A DNA stretch of 64,000 nucleotides from Cyanosarcina radialis HA8281-LM2 (GTDB lineage: Bacteria; Cyanobacteriota; Cyanobacteriia; Cyanobacteriales; CCAP-1448). The stretch is from positions 62,001 through 126,000 of the forward strand of contig JAHHHA010000014.1 in assembly GCA_019359615.1 (NCBI GenBank), written 5' to 3'. Below are positions 53,149 to 62,021 of the stretch, piece after piece. Made by a program: the position numbers and the translations under genes. The notes under the pieces were generated by a model. The model searched no databases and was not told the origin of the DNA. It saw nothing but the letters and a program-made list of their open reading frames with translations. Every line of letters starts with the position of its first letter. Within the stretch, counting starts at the first letter, position 1.

Positions 53149-53946
53149 ATGACAGGCGCTCCGGCCTCGAATCTGCAAGCCTCACAACCATCTCGCTGCG
53201 CCACGCCTGTCTCGTCAGGGCAGCAAATAACCTTGTTCTGCGATTTTGACGGTCCGATAGTTGACGTATCAGATCGGTATTACAGCACTTATCAGTTAGG
53301 ACTGGCCGACACTTTGGCATCTTATCAAGCCGAAGGGATTAACCTGCCAATTCAAATTCTCAGCAAACAGCAATTCTGGCAGATGAAGCAAGATCGCGTC
53401 GCCGATCGAGAAATTGCCATGCGATCGGGTTTGCAAGGCGAGCAGATCGATTTGTTTTTAGGCCAAGTGAGTCAGCACGTCAACCATCCCCTGCTATTAC
53501 AAAAAGACAAAATTCAACCAGGAGTGAGTTGGGCGTTAGCTTTACTGCATTCTCAAGGAGTGAAGTTAGTATTGGTAACGTTGCGGACGCAAAAGCAAGC
53601 CAGACAGATATTAGTCGATTACGGTTTAGCCCGTTTGTTTAGCGGTTTTTACGGCACTGAGGAAGAGTCTGCCGCTTATCAAAATCAACCAGAAGCCAAA
53701 GCCCAACTATTGGCCAAAGCCATAGCCGAACAAGCAAGCGATCGCAACTTAGATTTGGCTTGGATGGTAGGGGATACTGAAGCCGATGTCATAGCTGCCC
53801 AGGTGATGGGAATTAAATCGATCGCTGTTACCTGTGGCATTCGCAGTCGTTACAGCTTGCATAAATTGCAACCGACTGTAATGGTGACAGACCTACTTTC
53901 TGCTGCCCATCATCTTTTAGGGATAACTCAGCTAGTTTGCGCTTAA
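53149..53946 (+). CDS. HAD family hydrolase
   Basis: Haloacid-dehalogenase-type phosphatase of 265 residues. Motif I TLFCDFDGPIVDV (Asp nucleophile in FCDFDG), then an alpha-helical cap (about 50-125), motif II-like LVLVTLRTQKQARQIL, a Lys region KAQLLAKAIAEQ, and motif IV LAWMVGDTEADVIAAQVMG. C1-cap phosphoglycolate-phosphatase-like arrangement. The first 25 residues are poorly conserved, so the start could be later, but no other Met occurs before motif I. Substrate unknown. Confidence 0.82.
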   Translation: MTGAPASNLQASQPSRCATPVSSGQQITLFCDFDGPIVDVSDRYYSTYQLGLADTLASYQAEGINLPIQILSKQQFWQMKQDRVADREIAMRSGLQGEQIDLFLGQVSQHVNHPLLLQKDKIQPGVSWALALLHSQGVKLVLVTLRTQKQARQILVDYGLARLFSGFYGTEEESAAYQNQPEAKAQLLAKAIAEQASDRNLDLAWMVGDTEADVIAAQVMGIKSIAVTCGIRSRYSLHKLQPTVMVTDLLSAAHHLLGITQLVCA

Positions 53947-54307
53947 ATCGGCCGCTACGCGGAAGTTATATCAAATCCGGTTCTTAAAGACTTGAATTCA
54001 GCCCTCACCCCCAACCCCTCTCCAGTAAAAAGAAACTTCTGCTCCCCTCTCCTGGTAGGAGAGGGCAGGGAGAGGTGGGAGAGGGGAGCCAGAGCTTAGC
54101 TTAGCATTTGGGCGATAATATATCGGCTTTACACAACAAAAACCCCTGATGAGAAACCAGGGGTAAAAAGCGATCGAGGATCGATATACTGCTCGATCGC
54201 GCAAGGAAGTCGGTCGATCGCATTTAAGAAATATTCTGCATCGGTGGGAGCGATTTCGCCAAGCCAGAATCTTTGGTTGCTAGAGCGTCAAGTAGAGATC
54301 GCCAGCA
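53947..54307. other. Intergenic stretch with repeat and terminator
   Basis: Contains a G-rich palindromic repeat at 54001-54098 (CCCCTCTCC ... GGAGAGGGG, related to 28555-28730) and a terminator hairpin at 54138-54164. No gene. Confidence 0.6.
54134..54164 (-). terminator. Terminator of the 182-aa gene
   Basis: Minus strand: stem ACCCCTG / CAGGGGT (54142-54164) followed by TTTTTG. Lies 144 bp after the stop of the gene at 54308-54856. Confidence 0.55.
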
Positions 54308-54856
54308 TTAATCTTGGATCTGAGAAATCGCGTAGCGGGCCACAGCCATGCTCAAACGCACTCGTTCGACTTCTGATAATTCTTGCCAGTCGCCCGAACG
54401 AACTATGGTCGGACCATCGACTGCTTCACCTTCTTCTCGCATCGCGTAAGCTACGGGACGGGCTAATACTAATAGATCGTCTTGCGTCCAATTGGGCAAT
54501 AGTTCCTGGACGCATTGAACTAATTGGTCTGCCACAGAGAGATTGGCATCCACGATCGCTTGTGCCTTTTGAGCGATTGCTTCTAACCAAGCTGTCGGCA
54601 CTCTAGCCGCAAAGCGTGCTGCCAAAGACTCTGGTAGTGAAGGAAAACAAGCATCTAGCTGATGAAAAAATCTCTCAGATCTAGATCTAAGTTCCTCATC
54701 CGACCAATCATCGAGTTGAAACTCAGATTCTAAGTCGGCGAAGTAAGCTTCTGCTTCTACTTCGGTTGGATTCCAAGGATAGCAATTGCTATTGTCTTCT
54801 TTGAGCAGTGCTTCTAGTAGTTCTGTTTGAAATGGGTTAATCGATTGCCTTGCCAT
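54308..54856 (-). CDS. Hypothetical helical protein, 182 aa
   Basis: All-helical, acidic protein (MARQSINPFQTELLEALLKE; DDWSDEELRSRSERFFHQLD; VADQLVQCVQELLPNWTQDD; ELSEVERVRLSMAVARYAI). It looks like a conserved cyanobacterial hypothetical; I cannot assign a function. No signal peptide or membrane segment. It has its own terminator. Upstream (54857-55110) is repeat DNA separating it from the CHAT-FHA gene on the same strand. Confidence 0.65.
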   Translation of the reverse strand: MARQSINPFQTELLEALLKEDNSNCYPWNPTEVEAEAYFADLESEFQLDDWSDEELRSRSERFFHQLDACFPSLPESLAARFAARVPTAWLEAIAQKAQAIVDANLSVADQLVQCVQELLPNWTQDDLLVLARPVAYAMREEGEAVDGPTIVRSGDWQELSEVERVRLSMAVARYAISQIQD

Positions 54857-54959
54857 TGTCTGCCACTCCTATTTTTTCGATCGACTTGCCTTGCTTTTGT
54901 TATCTGTACCTACAGTTGAATTTCACTTCGTTCCGCAATCTTAAACATCAAATTTCAAT

Positions 54960-55110
54960 ATTTCAGTATATTCACTGAGAATTCAGAAGTTCAGAAGTTC
55001 GGAAGTTCAGAAGTTTAAGAAGTGTGGAGTGTTGAGTGTTGAGTTAATAATGCTCGCCCTCTCGCCCTCTTCGCCTTTCTCGCCCTCTCTCCCCATCTCC
55101 CCATCTCCCC
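54960..55110. repeat. Mixed heptamer/octamer repeats
   Basis: AGTTCAGAAGTTC units (54980-55014), GTGTTGAGTGTTGAGT (55026-55045), CTCGCCCTCTC tracts and CCCCATCTCCCCATCT (55088-55105). Compound array after the CHAT-FHA gene. Confidence 0.7.
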
Positions 55111-56700
55111 CTACTCGATCGCAAATTCCAAAGTTTGCCCCTGGGTACTACCAAACTTTAGCTTGACTCCCGATTGTAATGGCACTTCCTGATGATAGAT
55201 GCTTTGCCAGCCTTCAGAGCTAAGAATAAATGTACCAAAGCGGGAAAAATCGCGCAGGCAATAGGTAGCTTTATTGTCATAGTCGCGATAGATAATTTCT
55301 GCGTGTTCCTGAGACACCCATTTTTCCTGAATGACTAAACCGTTTTTTTGACTCCTGCCTATTTGTATTCGTCCGGTTTTAATCGGCCAGATTTGACTGG
55401 GACCGTCTAGCGATCGCAAGTAAGCACCTGGAATCGTTTTTTCGGGCATTTTGGGCAAAATGGTCGGTAATTCAGTTATACCCTCTCCTATCGGTTTGAC
55501 CAATTCGCCGTTGAACTCTGGGTGCATATAGAGTACGGGTAAAGTCCAGGCGGGTTGATTGAATTTGTAGCGAGTTAACAACTCCTGTCTGGCTACCGCC
55601 ACCGCTCGATCGATCGCCATCCGCTCTCTGAGAGATTGAGCGAAGCTTTGAATAAAACTGAGGGCTTCTTCGTCAGCTATAGAATCTCGCATTCCCAACA
55701 CGGCTGGCACCCCATGATGAATTAACACTTCTGCCAAGCTGCTGCGGGGAATTGCTTGTTGGTTTTCTCGATCTGGCTGAGCGCCCCAGCAAGCATTGAA
55801 GACTGCCAATTTCACCCCGCCTCGCACCAATACTTGAGCTAATTCCGTACCGTTAATACTGGCATCAGAGCGCAAAAATAACAAGCCGCCGTCGGGATTG
55901 GGGATGCCATGACCAGCATAAAACATGACGTTGTAATTTTCGGTTCTCAAAGCCTCGATCAATTCGGCTCTGCTTGGTTCCAGTAGTGGATCGACATAAC
56001 AAGGAACAGAAATTCCAGGATTTGCGGGCAGAGATTCCACCGAAAATTGACTTTCTAGAATTTTTTTCAGGGTATCTGCTTCTTGTTGCAATTTCAACTC
56101 TGGAGCCGAACCGACTTGCGGCTCGGTGTTTTTTCCCAATACCAACAAAATATTTAACGCCTGGGCGCTGCGTTGGAACGGTAGGGGTTCGACATCGCTG
56201 GTAGTACGGCTGAACAAGATTTGCTGGCTGAGGGAAATTGCTGGCTTTCCTGCCTGCGGCTGCATGATTTCCCACGGTAAGGGGGTGAGATCTGGATCGC
56301 GAATTTCTAACCGCAGGCGCAGGGGTCGATTTTGCCCGATCGCAATTCCTTGACTTTGAGCCAAACTTTGTTGAATTTGCCCGTCAAATACCCACTCCCA
56401 CAAACTGATTCCCAGTTGTTGCATCAACCGACTGGTCAGAGGCATATTGGGATCGAAAGGCACTGCCAGCGGTCGCTGGGCGGCGTGATGAACGAAAGGG
56501 ACGTGAGGCAGACCGCGAGGCGTAAATATCTCTTGCCATCCCACCCAGGTTCGAGTTAAATCTTCCGACCAACTGCATTCATGAAAAGCATTGGCCCCCG
56601 GTAGAGGGGCTTTGAACACCCAAATATTAAAGTATTCTCCTCCCGCCCGCATCGAGCGAGCGATCGCCAAACTGAGGCAGGGATTATCAAAATCGGACAT
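55111..56700 (-). CDS. CHAT-domain caspase-like protein with C-terminal FHA domain
   Basis: Residues about 90-400 form a CHAT peptidase domain (caspase-HetF-associated): LRLRLEIRDPDLTPLPWE is the common CHAT start, NVMFYAGHGIPNPDGGLLF has the catalytic His264, and VKLAVFNACWGAQ has Cys304, so the caspase-type dyad is intact. DRAVAVARQELL and AWTLPVLY are usual later blocks. Residues about 443-529 are an FHA domain (GRIQIGRSQKNGLVI, VSQEHAEII, LRDFSRFGTFI) that binds phosphothreonine peptides. The combination suggests a protease recruited or controlled by phosphorylation. It follows the DUF29 and PP2C genes on the same strand; a phosphatase in the same group fits that idea. No kinase is nearby. 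Confidence 0.85.
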   Translation of the reverse strand: MSDFDNPCLSLAIARSMRAGGEYFNIWVFKAPLPGANAFHECSWSEDLTRTWVGWQEIFTPRGLPHVPFVHHAAQRPLAVPFDPNMPLTSRLMQQLGISLWEWVFDGQIQQSLAQSQGIAIGQNRPLRLRLEIRDPDLTPLPWEIMQPQAGKPAISLSQQILFSRTTSDVEPLPFQRSAQALNILLVLGKNTEPQVGSAPELKLQQEADTLKKILESQFSVESLPANPGISVPCYVDPLLEPSRAELIEALRTENYNVMFYAGHGIPNPDGGLLFLRSDASINGTELAQVLVRGGVKLAVFNACWGAQPDRENQQAIPRSSLAEVLIHHGVPAVLGMRDSIADEEALSFIQSFAQSLRERMAIDRAVAVARQELLTRYKFNQPAWTLPVLYMHPEFNGELVKPIGEGITELPTILPKMPEKTIPGAYLRSLDGPSQIWPIKTGRIQIGRSQKNGLVIQEKWVSQEHAEIIYRDYDNKATYCLRDFSRFGTFILSSEGWQSIYHQEVPLQSGVKLKFGSTQGQTLEFAIE

Positions 56701-56742
56701 TGATGTCTTAGTTGGCCACGAGATGCAACGATACCAGTCTAC

Positions 56743-56945
56743 CTAAATGTGAGGGGTTGGGGGAGGGGGAGATGGGGAGATGGGGAGATGGGGTGAGGGA
56801 GGGGGAGATGGGGAGATGGGGAGATGGGGTGAGGGAGGGGGAGATGGGGAGATGGGGAGATGGGGTGAGGGAGGGGGAGATGGGGAGAGGGGGAGATGGG
56901 GAGGGGGAGATGGGGAGATGGGGTGAGGGAGTGAGAGCGAGGAGA
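56743..56945. repeat. GGGGAGATGGGGAGAT minisatellite
   Basis: About 20 units of the octamer GGGGAGAT arranged in four higher-order blocks, each ending GGGGTGAGGGAG. It lies between DUF29 and the CHAT-FHA start. Frames through it are low-complexity artefacts. Confidence 0.85.
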
Positions 56946-57017
56946 CGCGGGGAGAATGATTAATAACTGACAACTGGCTACTGACGTTTTGCACTCCTAA
57001 ATTCAACGCTTGGCAGT

Positions 57018-57485
57018 TTATAAGCCGTAGAAGTCCTCATTGAGAATCTGCTCGATCGCAAACGGACAAGTAGTTGGATACTCGCTCTCTTCTGGCATCC
57101 GCACGCCCAATTTAGCCAACTTGGCCTCTTTAATCGCGACTTTTCGAGCATTGGGATAGGCTTTTTCTATGGCCTCACTCAGAAAACTTTGCAGCGATGG
57201 GGTATCTGATAAGTTATCGAGAACTCGCTGGCGATGTTCGATAACGGAATCGTACCAACTAGCTTTCATCGTATCGGGTGCGTCGTGCTGAATCTGCAAC
57301 TTGAGTAAATGCGCCAACAAGATTGTGAGATTACCTCTGAGGGCGTTCTTTTCCGATTTACCCAAATCTGTTAGCTCCTCAATCAAATGTTCGATATCCA
57401 GAGAGCCAAATTCACGGTTCTTTAGCTGGTGGATTGTTCGATCGAGCCACAATTGAAAATCGCGATCGTATAAGGTTTCAAGCAT
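57018..57485 (-). CDS. DUF29 family protein
   Basis: DUF29 proteins are small, helical and widespread in cyanobacteria; function unknown. Seen: TLYDRDFQLWLDRTIHQLK, IEHLIEELTDLGKSEKNAL (diagnostic), NLTILLAHLLKLQIQ, and the C-terminal CPFAIEQILNEDFY, all at usual positions. I start at ATG 57485 (MLETLYDRDF); a TTG at 57497 would add four residues. Length 155. It lies 36 bp downstream of the PP2C gene on the same strand. Confidence 0.88.
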   Translation of the reverse strand: MLETLYDRDFQLWLDRTIHQLKNREFGSLDIEHLIEELTDLGKSEKNALRGNLTILLAHLLKLQIQHDAPDTMKASWYDSVIEHRQRVLDNLSDTPSLQSFLSEAIEKAYPNARKVAIKEAKLAKLGVRMPEESEYPTTCPFAIEQILNEDFYGL

Positions 57486-57521
57486 TTTCGATCTCAACTC
57501 CTAACAGTGAAACAATGCCAA

Positions 57522-59756
57522 TTATTGAGGCGATCGAGGCGGCAACAAAGGAGATGGAGAAGTTACTCTGCCTGTCGGTACGGCTGGAGTCTTTTTAGAA
57601 GAACTAGCTGTTGGAGAGCATTCGCCATTTTTAGCTGGATGCGGTTCGTATTCCCGATCTATAACTCCTTGCAACTTATCTTTGGGAATTCTTAAAGCAG
57701 GTGGGGATTCGACAACTGCTTTGGAGATCGATTTACCCCAATTTTCCAGAGAGTCTAATTTTTCGGAATTCGAGCGATCGGGATACGAAATCGAGCAAAG
57801 CTCTAGCTCGATTTGACCTTGGGAGTCAACGGGAGTTACTACTCGCCAAATAGACGAGCCTACCACAGGAATTTTCATTTTGAGCAACCATCCCTTCTCC
57901 CACGCATCGGGATTAAAAGGAGCATCTTGAGTTCCTGGAGAGTTAGAGGTAGCGGTTGGGCTACCGAACGGCGGCAACTTGAAAATAGCCAACACCGCCG
58001 CACTGCCTACCCCCAATATCAGGAACAAGGGAATCGCCCACAGCAGCCAAGAACGTCCAGAAGATCGGCGACGAGTTGGTGGTGCTAATGGTTGTTGAGT
58101 TTTTGCTTGAGTAGGAGCAGGCTGAATTATAGTAGCGTTAGACGGCACTGGTGCTGCCACGGATATTTGCATTGGTTCGGTCGATTGCGGCAACTGCGCC
58201 TGACAGTAAACCAAGCCTACAGTGACGTTATCGTGACCGTTGAGCGTATTTCCCAACCGAATTAGCTGCTTGGCAGTAGTGGCTAAATCCCTCTTTCCTT
58301 CTAACACTGGGAGAATCTCAGTTTCCCAATATTGCTCCACGCGATCGCGATCGCTCAAGCCATCGGAACACAACAGAAAAATACAATCTTCGTCGATCGC
58401 AAACCGCTGCACGGTGGGGTGCAGGTTGTTAGACGCGCCCATGCCCAAAGCTTGCACCAGAGAGCCAGAAGTGGGGTATTGGATCGCTTCTCGATAGATG
58501 GCATATCCCAACCTGACTTCTCTAGAGGCTAAATCGTCATCTAAAGTGACTTGATGGCAACCCGTGCGACTGATGCGATAAACCCGACTGTCTCCGACGT
58601 GAGTTAAATAAACCTCGTGGGCGTGTCCCACCGCCATTACCACTGTAGTGCCCATGCGCTGGCGATCGCGCCGCTGTTCCGAGTCGTTGCGCTGGCTGAT
58701 CGAGTCGTTGGCATCGCGGACGTAGCTTTCTAATAGCCCGGAGACGTTGCGAGCCTGCCAGGGTTCCGGTTGCAGTAAGAGATTGTTAATCCTCTCGGCG
58801 ATCGTATGAATCGCCATATTAGAGGCGACGTTACCTCCTTCATGGCCACCAATGCCATCGCAGACGATCGACAGGGCGATGCCATTACCATTAGTGTTAA
58901 TTACCGCTCCTCCCCCAGGCGGGTAACAGGCATCTTCGTTGCGCTGGCGGCTCGGACCGCGATCGCTTTCGGTAACGATCTGATAGCTATAGCTTTGAGA
59001 GCGAGCGCATTCACCCAGGGCGCGATCGATTTGTTCTACCAGCCAATCGGGTTTGTCTTCCCCTTGCATGAGTTGCTGGCAAAGTTTTTGCAGAAAATCA
59101 GAGATCGGCGGATTGGTTAAAGGCAGCAATTGCGACCACAATTGGCCTAATTGCGACATCGTTGGCGTAGTTTCGTCTGGAATATACTGCAACAGCCGCA
59201 CTAAAGAACCCTCAACCCTGACTAATTCTGGATCGAGCAGGCTGCTAGCTACCCCTTGCAGGCTCAACGGTTGCCAGAGGGCAGCCATTTGCAGCAGCCA
59301 ATTTAGTTGCCGGACGGCAGGGGCTTGCTGCCAAGCACTGACGAAATTGGGCATCAATTGACCTTCAACTACGGCTCCCGCTCCCCCGCTGTAGATCGGC
59401 ACTTGCTCTAGCAACCAAATTTCTCCGGCTTCTCCTGCATTCAACAACCCATAAATTTGAGGAGTATGGGGTTGATAGGGAGAAAGCTTCAAATAAGGCG
59501 CGATCGCTTCTGGAATCGTCTCGGTAGTCTGAGGAGGCACTCCCGGTTTAGTATCCAGCCAGATCCGTCGCTCTTTGACCAAATAGCGATCGGCGATCGA
59601 TTTCCCCACCGGATAAGCATCAATGCCATTACCTAGCGCCCATAAATAGACTTTTGGCAACGGTGTTCGACACTTTTGACAAAAGTTATGGCTTAGAGGA
59701 TTGGGAGCCTGACAGGTAGGGTTAGGGCAGGTAATGTTCGCCGCAGAATTTTTCAT
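57522..59756 (-). CDS. PP2C-type Ser/Thr phosphatase, membrane anchored
   Basis: 744 residues. An N-terminal zinc-ribbon (CPNPTCQAPNP and FCQKCRTPLP, four Cys, about 10-34), a region resembling a degenerate pseudokinase (about 50-240: VKERRIWLDTKPG, PYQPHTPQIYGLLNAGEAGEI), then PP2C (about 260-515): IVTESDRGPSRQRNEDA, VCDGIGGHEGGNVAS, THVGDSRVYRIS, FLLCSDGLSDR, metal-binding Asp residues present. A single membrane helix (LLWAIPLFLILGVGSAAVLA, about 590-609) puts the last 130 residues outside. It probably removes phosphates from Ser/Thr in cytoplasmic targets, perhaps those read by the FHA domain of the nearby CHAT protein. Confidence 0.85.
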   Translation of the reverse strand: MKNSAANITCPNPTCQAPNPLSHNFCQKCRTPLPKVYLWALGNGIDAYPVGKSIADRYLVKERRIWLDTKPGVPPQTTETIPEAIAPYLKLSPYQPHTPQIYGLLNAGEAGEIWLLEQVPIYSGGAGAVVEGQLMPNFVSAWQQAPAVRQLNWLLQMAALWQPLSLQGVASSLLDPELVRVEGSLVRLLQYIPDETTPTMSQLGQLWSQLLPLTNPPISDFLQKLCQQLMQGEDKPDWLVEQIDRALGECARSQSYSYQIVTESDRGPSRQRNEDACYPPGGGAVINTNGNGIALSIVCDGIGGHEGGNVASNMAIHTIAERINNLLLQPEPWQARNVSGLLESYVRDANDSISQRNDSEQRRDRQRMGTTVVMAVGHAHEVYLTHVGDSRVYRISRTGCHQVTLDDDLASREVRLGYAIYREAIQYPTSGSLVQALGMGASNNLHPTVQRFAIDEDCIFLLCSDGLSDRDRVEQYWETEILPVLEGKRDLATTAKQLIRLGNTLNGHDNVTVGLVYCQAQLPQSTEPMQISVAAPVPSNATIIQPAPTQAKTQQPLAPPTRRRSSGRSWLLWAIPLFLILGVGSAAVLAIFKLPPFGSPTATSNSPGTQDAPFNPDAWEKGWLLKMKIPVVGSSIWRVVTPVDSQGQIELELCSISYPDRSNSEKLDSLENWGKSISKAVVESPPALRIPKDKLQGVIDREYEPHPAKNGECSPTASSSKKTPAVPTGRVTSPSPLLPPRSPQ

Positions 59757-60300
59757 GAAGGTGTTTTGCTCCAGTCAGCCTGGTTCAGCTTATTTCGCTG
59801 CCACTACACGAGGTGGCATGAAAGCGTTAGGAAAGGTGGGGGTCAAGTAATCTCTAATACCACTATCCACTATCTACTAACTTTGCCGCCATTCTTTTAA
59901 AGTAGGTTCTAGAAAATGTTGTAGTGCAGCAGCGGTTAAACTAAGCAACCCGATGAAAGAAAATTTTAAATCGTTACCTATTGAACCTTTCAAGTTATAA
60001 CTTAGACTTGGCAACACTAGCACTAGTGGTTGGCGGCAGCGATCGATTTGGCTGGAGCTAGAAGCTCGCTGCTAAAGAGCTAACCTCAGCACCCAAAAAC
60101 CAAATTTTGGCGTTAACTTGGATTTTAGCGTTTGGTTCTTCATCTAGAAATCGACACTATCTTAAATTATTCTTTGCAAACTATATTTAAAGAATACAGG
60201 AGTTCAGGAGTTCAGGAGTTCAGAATGTAGAGACGTTGCAGGCAACGTCTCGCGTCTGGAGTAGGGACGCAAAGCATTGCGCCCATACAAGAATGCAGAA
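59757..60300. other. Long intergenic stretch with repeats at the right end
   Basis: 59757-60180 shows no gene or clear repeat. The right end has AGGAGTTCAGGAGTTCAGG (60197-60222), a GAGACGTTGC/GCAACGTCTC palindrome (60230-60251, related to the one in trpE) and an uninterrupted GTAGGGACGC...GCGCCC palindromic repeat (60261-60288). Confidence 0.6.
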
Positions 60301-60540
60301 TTATTCCGAACTGCGATCGAGTTCGTTAGCATTCATCACCATGCGCCGCATTAACTTCGGCCAGACTAGCAAAAAGAAGCCCATCCAGAGCAACACGGGC
60401 AGAGCGATCGCTACTGTCAGCCAGATAATTTTGGTTAACATCCAGCTACCACCAATTATGGCCGTCCCCGTCAGCGCGATCGACCAAGGCTGGCACCACC
60501 AGGGTTTGTAGTTCCAAGGATTGAAAGAGGGTGAAGACAT
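60301..60540 (-). CDS. Small membrane protein conserved in cyanobacteria
   Basis: A 79-residue protein: FNPWNYKPWWCQPWSIALTG then two hydrophobic segments (IIGGSWMLTKIIWLTVAIAL and PVLLWMGFFLLVWPKLMRR). The N-P-W-x-Y-K-P-W-W-C-Q-P-W-S block is a strongly conserved feature of a small cyanobacterial membrane family (DUF6737, if memory serves). Function unknown. It lies downstream of ndhM with a repeat block between. Confidence 0.75.
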   Translation of the reverse strand: MSSPSFNPWNYKPWWCQPWSIALTGTAIIGGSWMLTKIIWLTVAIALPVLLWMGFFLLVWPKLMRRMVMNANELDRSSE

Positions 60541-60664
60541 GGGGAGAGGGGGAGATGGGGGGATGGGGAGCAGAGGAGAAAACTAACTCCTGACTTCTGA
60601 CTTCTGACTTCTGACTCCTGACTTCTGAACTTCTGAACTTCTGAACTTCTGAACTTCTGAACTT
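60541..60664. repeat. TTCTGACTTCTGAAC repeats
   Basis: A GGGGAGAT block (60541-60571) followed by about ten 7- and 8-base units (CTTCTGA, CTTCTGAA) at 60585-60667. It ends directly at the ndhM stop codon. Confidence 0.75.
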
Positions 60665-61000
60665 CTAACTCACTTGCGGTAGTCCCATGCTGTAATTGTG
60701 AACGCGACTGTTTAAGTTGTAGCTTACCCGACCGTTTTGCAAAAGCGATCGCACGTAATGCTCTAGATCCGAACCGATCCGGCGCAGGTGGTATTCGGTT
60801 AAGTCTTCACCGTCGTAAGATTCTACTAATTCGTCAAACTTTTGATACACCATTTGCAAAGCATCTTCGCCCCAATTCAATTCGTTGTCTGGATCGACAT
60901 CCAAAGTTAAAACCTGTTCGCTGGGAACTAGCTCGTTATTTTTAATTTCGGCGGTGTAAATTCTGATGTGACGAGTAGTAGACTTGAGCAGCATAGTCAT
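60665..61000 (-). CDS. ndhM: NAD(P)H-quinone oxidoreductase subunit M
   Basis: Subunit of the cyanobacterial NDH-1 complex (ferredoxin-plastoquinone reductase) in thylakoids, acting in cyclic electron flow, respiration and CO2 uptake. The 111-residue sequence has the family blocks MLLKSTTRHIRIYTAEI, VLTLDVDPDNELNWGEDAL, LRRIGSDLEHYVRSLLQ and the terminal NYSMGLPQV. A second Met two residues in (60994) is the more usual start of the family; the ribosome site GAG nine bases away slightly favours the first. Monocistronic here. Confidence 0.92.
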   Translation of the reverse strand: MTMLLKSTTRHIRIYTAEIKNNELVPSEQVLTLDVDPDNELNWGEDALQMVYQKFDELVESYDGEDLTEYHLRRIGSDLEHYVRSLLQNGRVSYNLNSRVHNYSMGLPQVS

Positions 61001-61129
61001 ATTTCACTCTTTTTTTGCAAGATCGCTGGCAATCCATTTTAAACCCTCTGGGCGGGGAACTAATTGTTCGATCTTAACGTCTATAGCGATATTTCTCGAT
61101 AACTAACATCTAAGAACGCAAGGATAGCC

Positions 61130-61843
61130 ATGAACGCGGGCAAAAATTCAGCCAAAATGTTTCCTCTGACGATCGCTTTATTAATTGCTTCCAGTTTAGG
61201 ACTGGCGATCGCTTCTGAGATGGCAGAGGCTAAACCACCTGACTGGGCACCAGCGCGGGGCTATCGCTGTCGCCATAATAATGGCAGGCATAATAACCAG
61301 TATTGCGATCGCAATACCCGTCGGCGATCGAGAGACTACGATCGAGACTATGACCGAGATTATGACCGAGATTACGATCGAGATTACGACCGCAGAAGTC
61401 GAGGCGTACTATATAACGGCACGGTGTTAGAGGTGGAACTTTATGGCTCTCGCCGGATCGTTCTCTATCCCGGACGAAGTAGCTATGCGACCTTGAGGGT
61501 GATTCGCGCTGAGAGAGATAACCGGGGTCGAGTCTTAATTCCAGTTGGAAGTCGGATTCAGGGTGACTTCAGACCTACAGGCGACGAGCATCGGTTTGTG
61601 GCGCGGCGGTTAATATTAACTAATGGCAGGAGTTATAGCCTTAATGCTAGTTCCGGCGAAATTTATGGCGATCGGCGGGTAGCATCGAGGAATTTGTCAT
61701 CCATTACTGTTGGGGAAGCTACTGGAACCATTATCGACACGGTGATCGGCGATCGACGGAGCCGCAGGGATGACTACCTAACTGTCATCTATCCGGGTGC
61801 AGACTTAGAATTAATCTTGCGTTCTAATTTGCGGATTCGCTGA
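61130..61843 (+). CDS. Secreted protein with RDYD repeats
   Basis: 237 residues with a signal peptide (FPLTIALLIASSLGLAIA, cut near AEA). Residues about 67-88 are five to six RDYD/YDRD repeats, encoded by a 12-nt tandem repeat at 61333-61390. The C-terminal part (GTVLEVELYGSRRIVLYPGR, RVLIPVGSRIQGDF, RFVARRLILTNGRSYSLNAS) resembles the TrbI/VirB10-like beta domain also found in stand-alone cyanobacterial proteins. Very basic and Arg-rich. Probably periplasmic; role unknown. Confidence 0.7.
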   Translation: MNAGKNSAKMFPLTIALLIASSLGLAIASEMAEAKPPDWAPARGYRCRHNNGRHNNQYCDRNTRRRSRDYDRDYDRDYDRDYDRDYDRRSRGVLYNGTVLEVELYGSRRIVLYPGRSSYATLRVIRAERDNRGRVLIPVGSRIQGDFRPTGDEHRFVARRLILTNGRSYSLNASSGEIYGDRRVASRNLSSITVGEATGTIIDTVIGDRRSRRDDYLTVIYPGADLELILRSNLRIR

Positions 61844-62021
61844 AACAGCATAATAAAGATTAAGAGGGTAAAGAGCGATCGCTTTTTTGCGCTATCTTCA
61901 TAAATGCTGACGAAAGCTGGGCGACGATCTTGACGAGGGCTTCGCGCGATCGCAGCCCTGGCCTCAACTCCCTCTCATCTAGATAGCCTGTTAACCGAAT
62001 TTGCCGCCAAATAGCACCTTC

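Noticed and set aside
56743-57006. Open frames on both strands through the GGGGAGAT array
   Set aside because: Low-complexity peptides (Ser-Pro-His or Gly-Glu-Met-Arg runs) caused by tandem repeats without stops.
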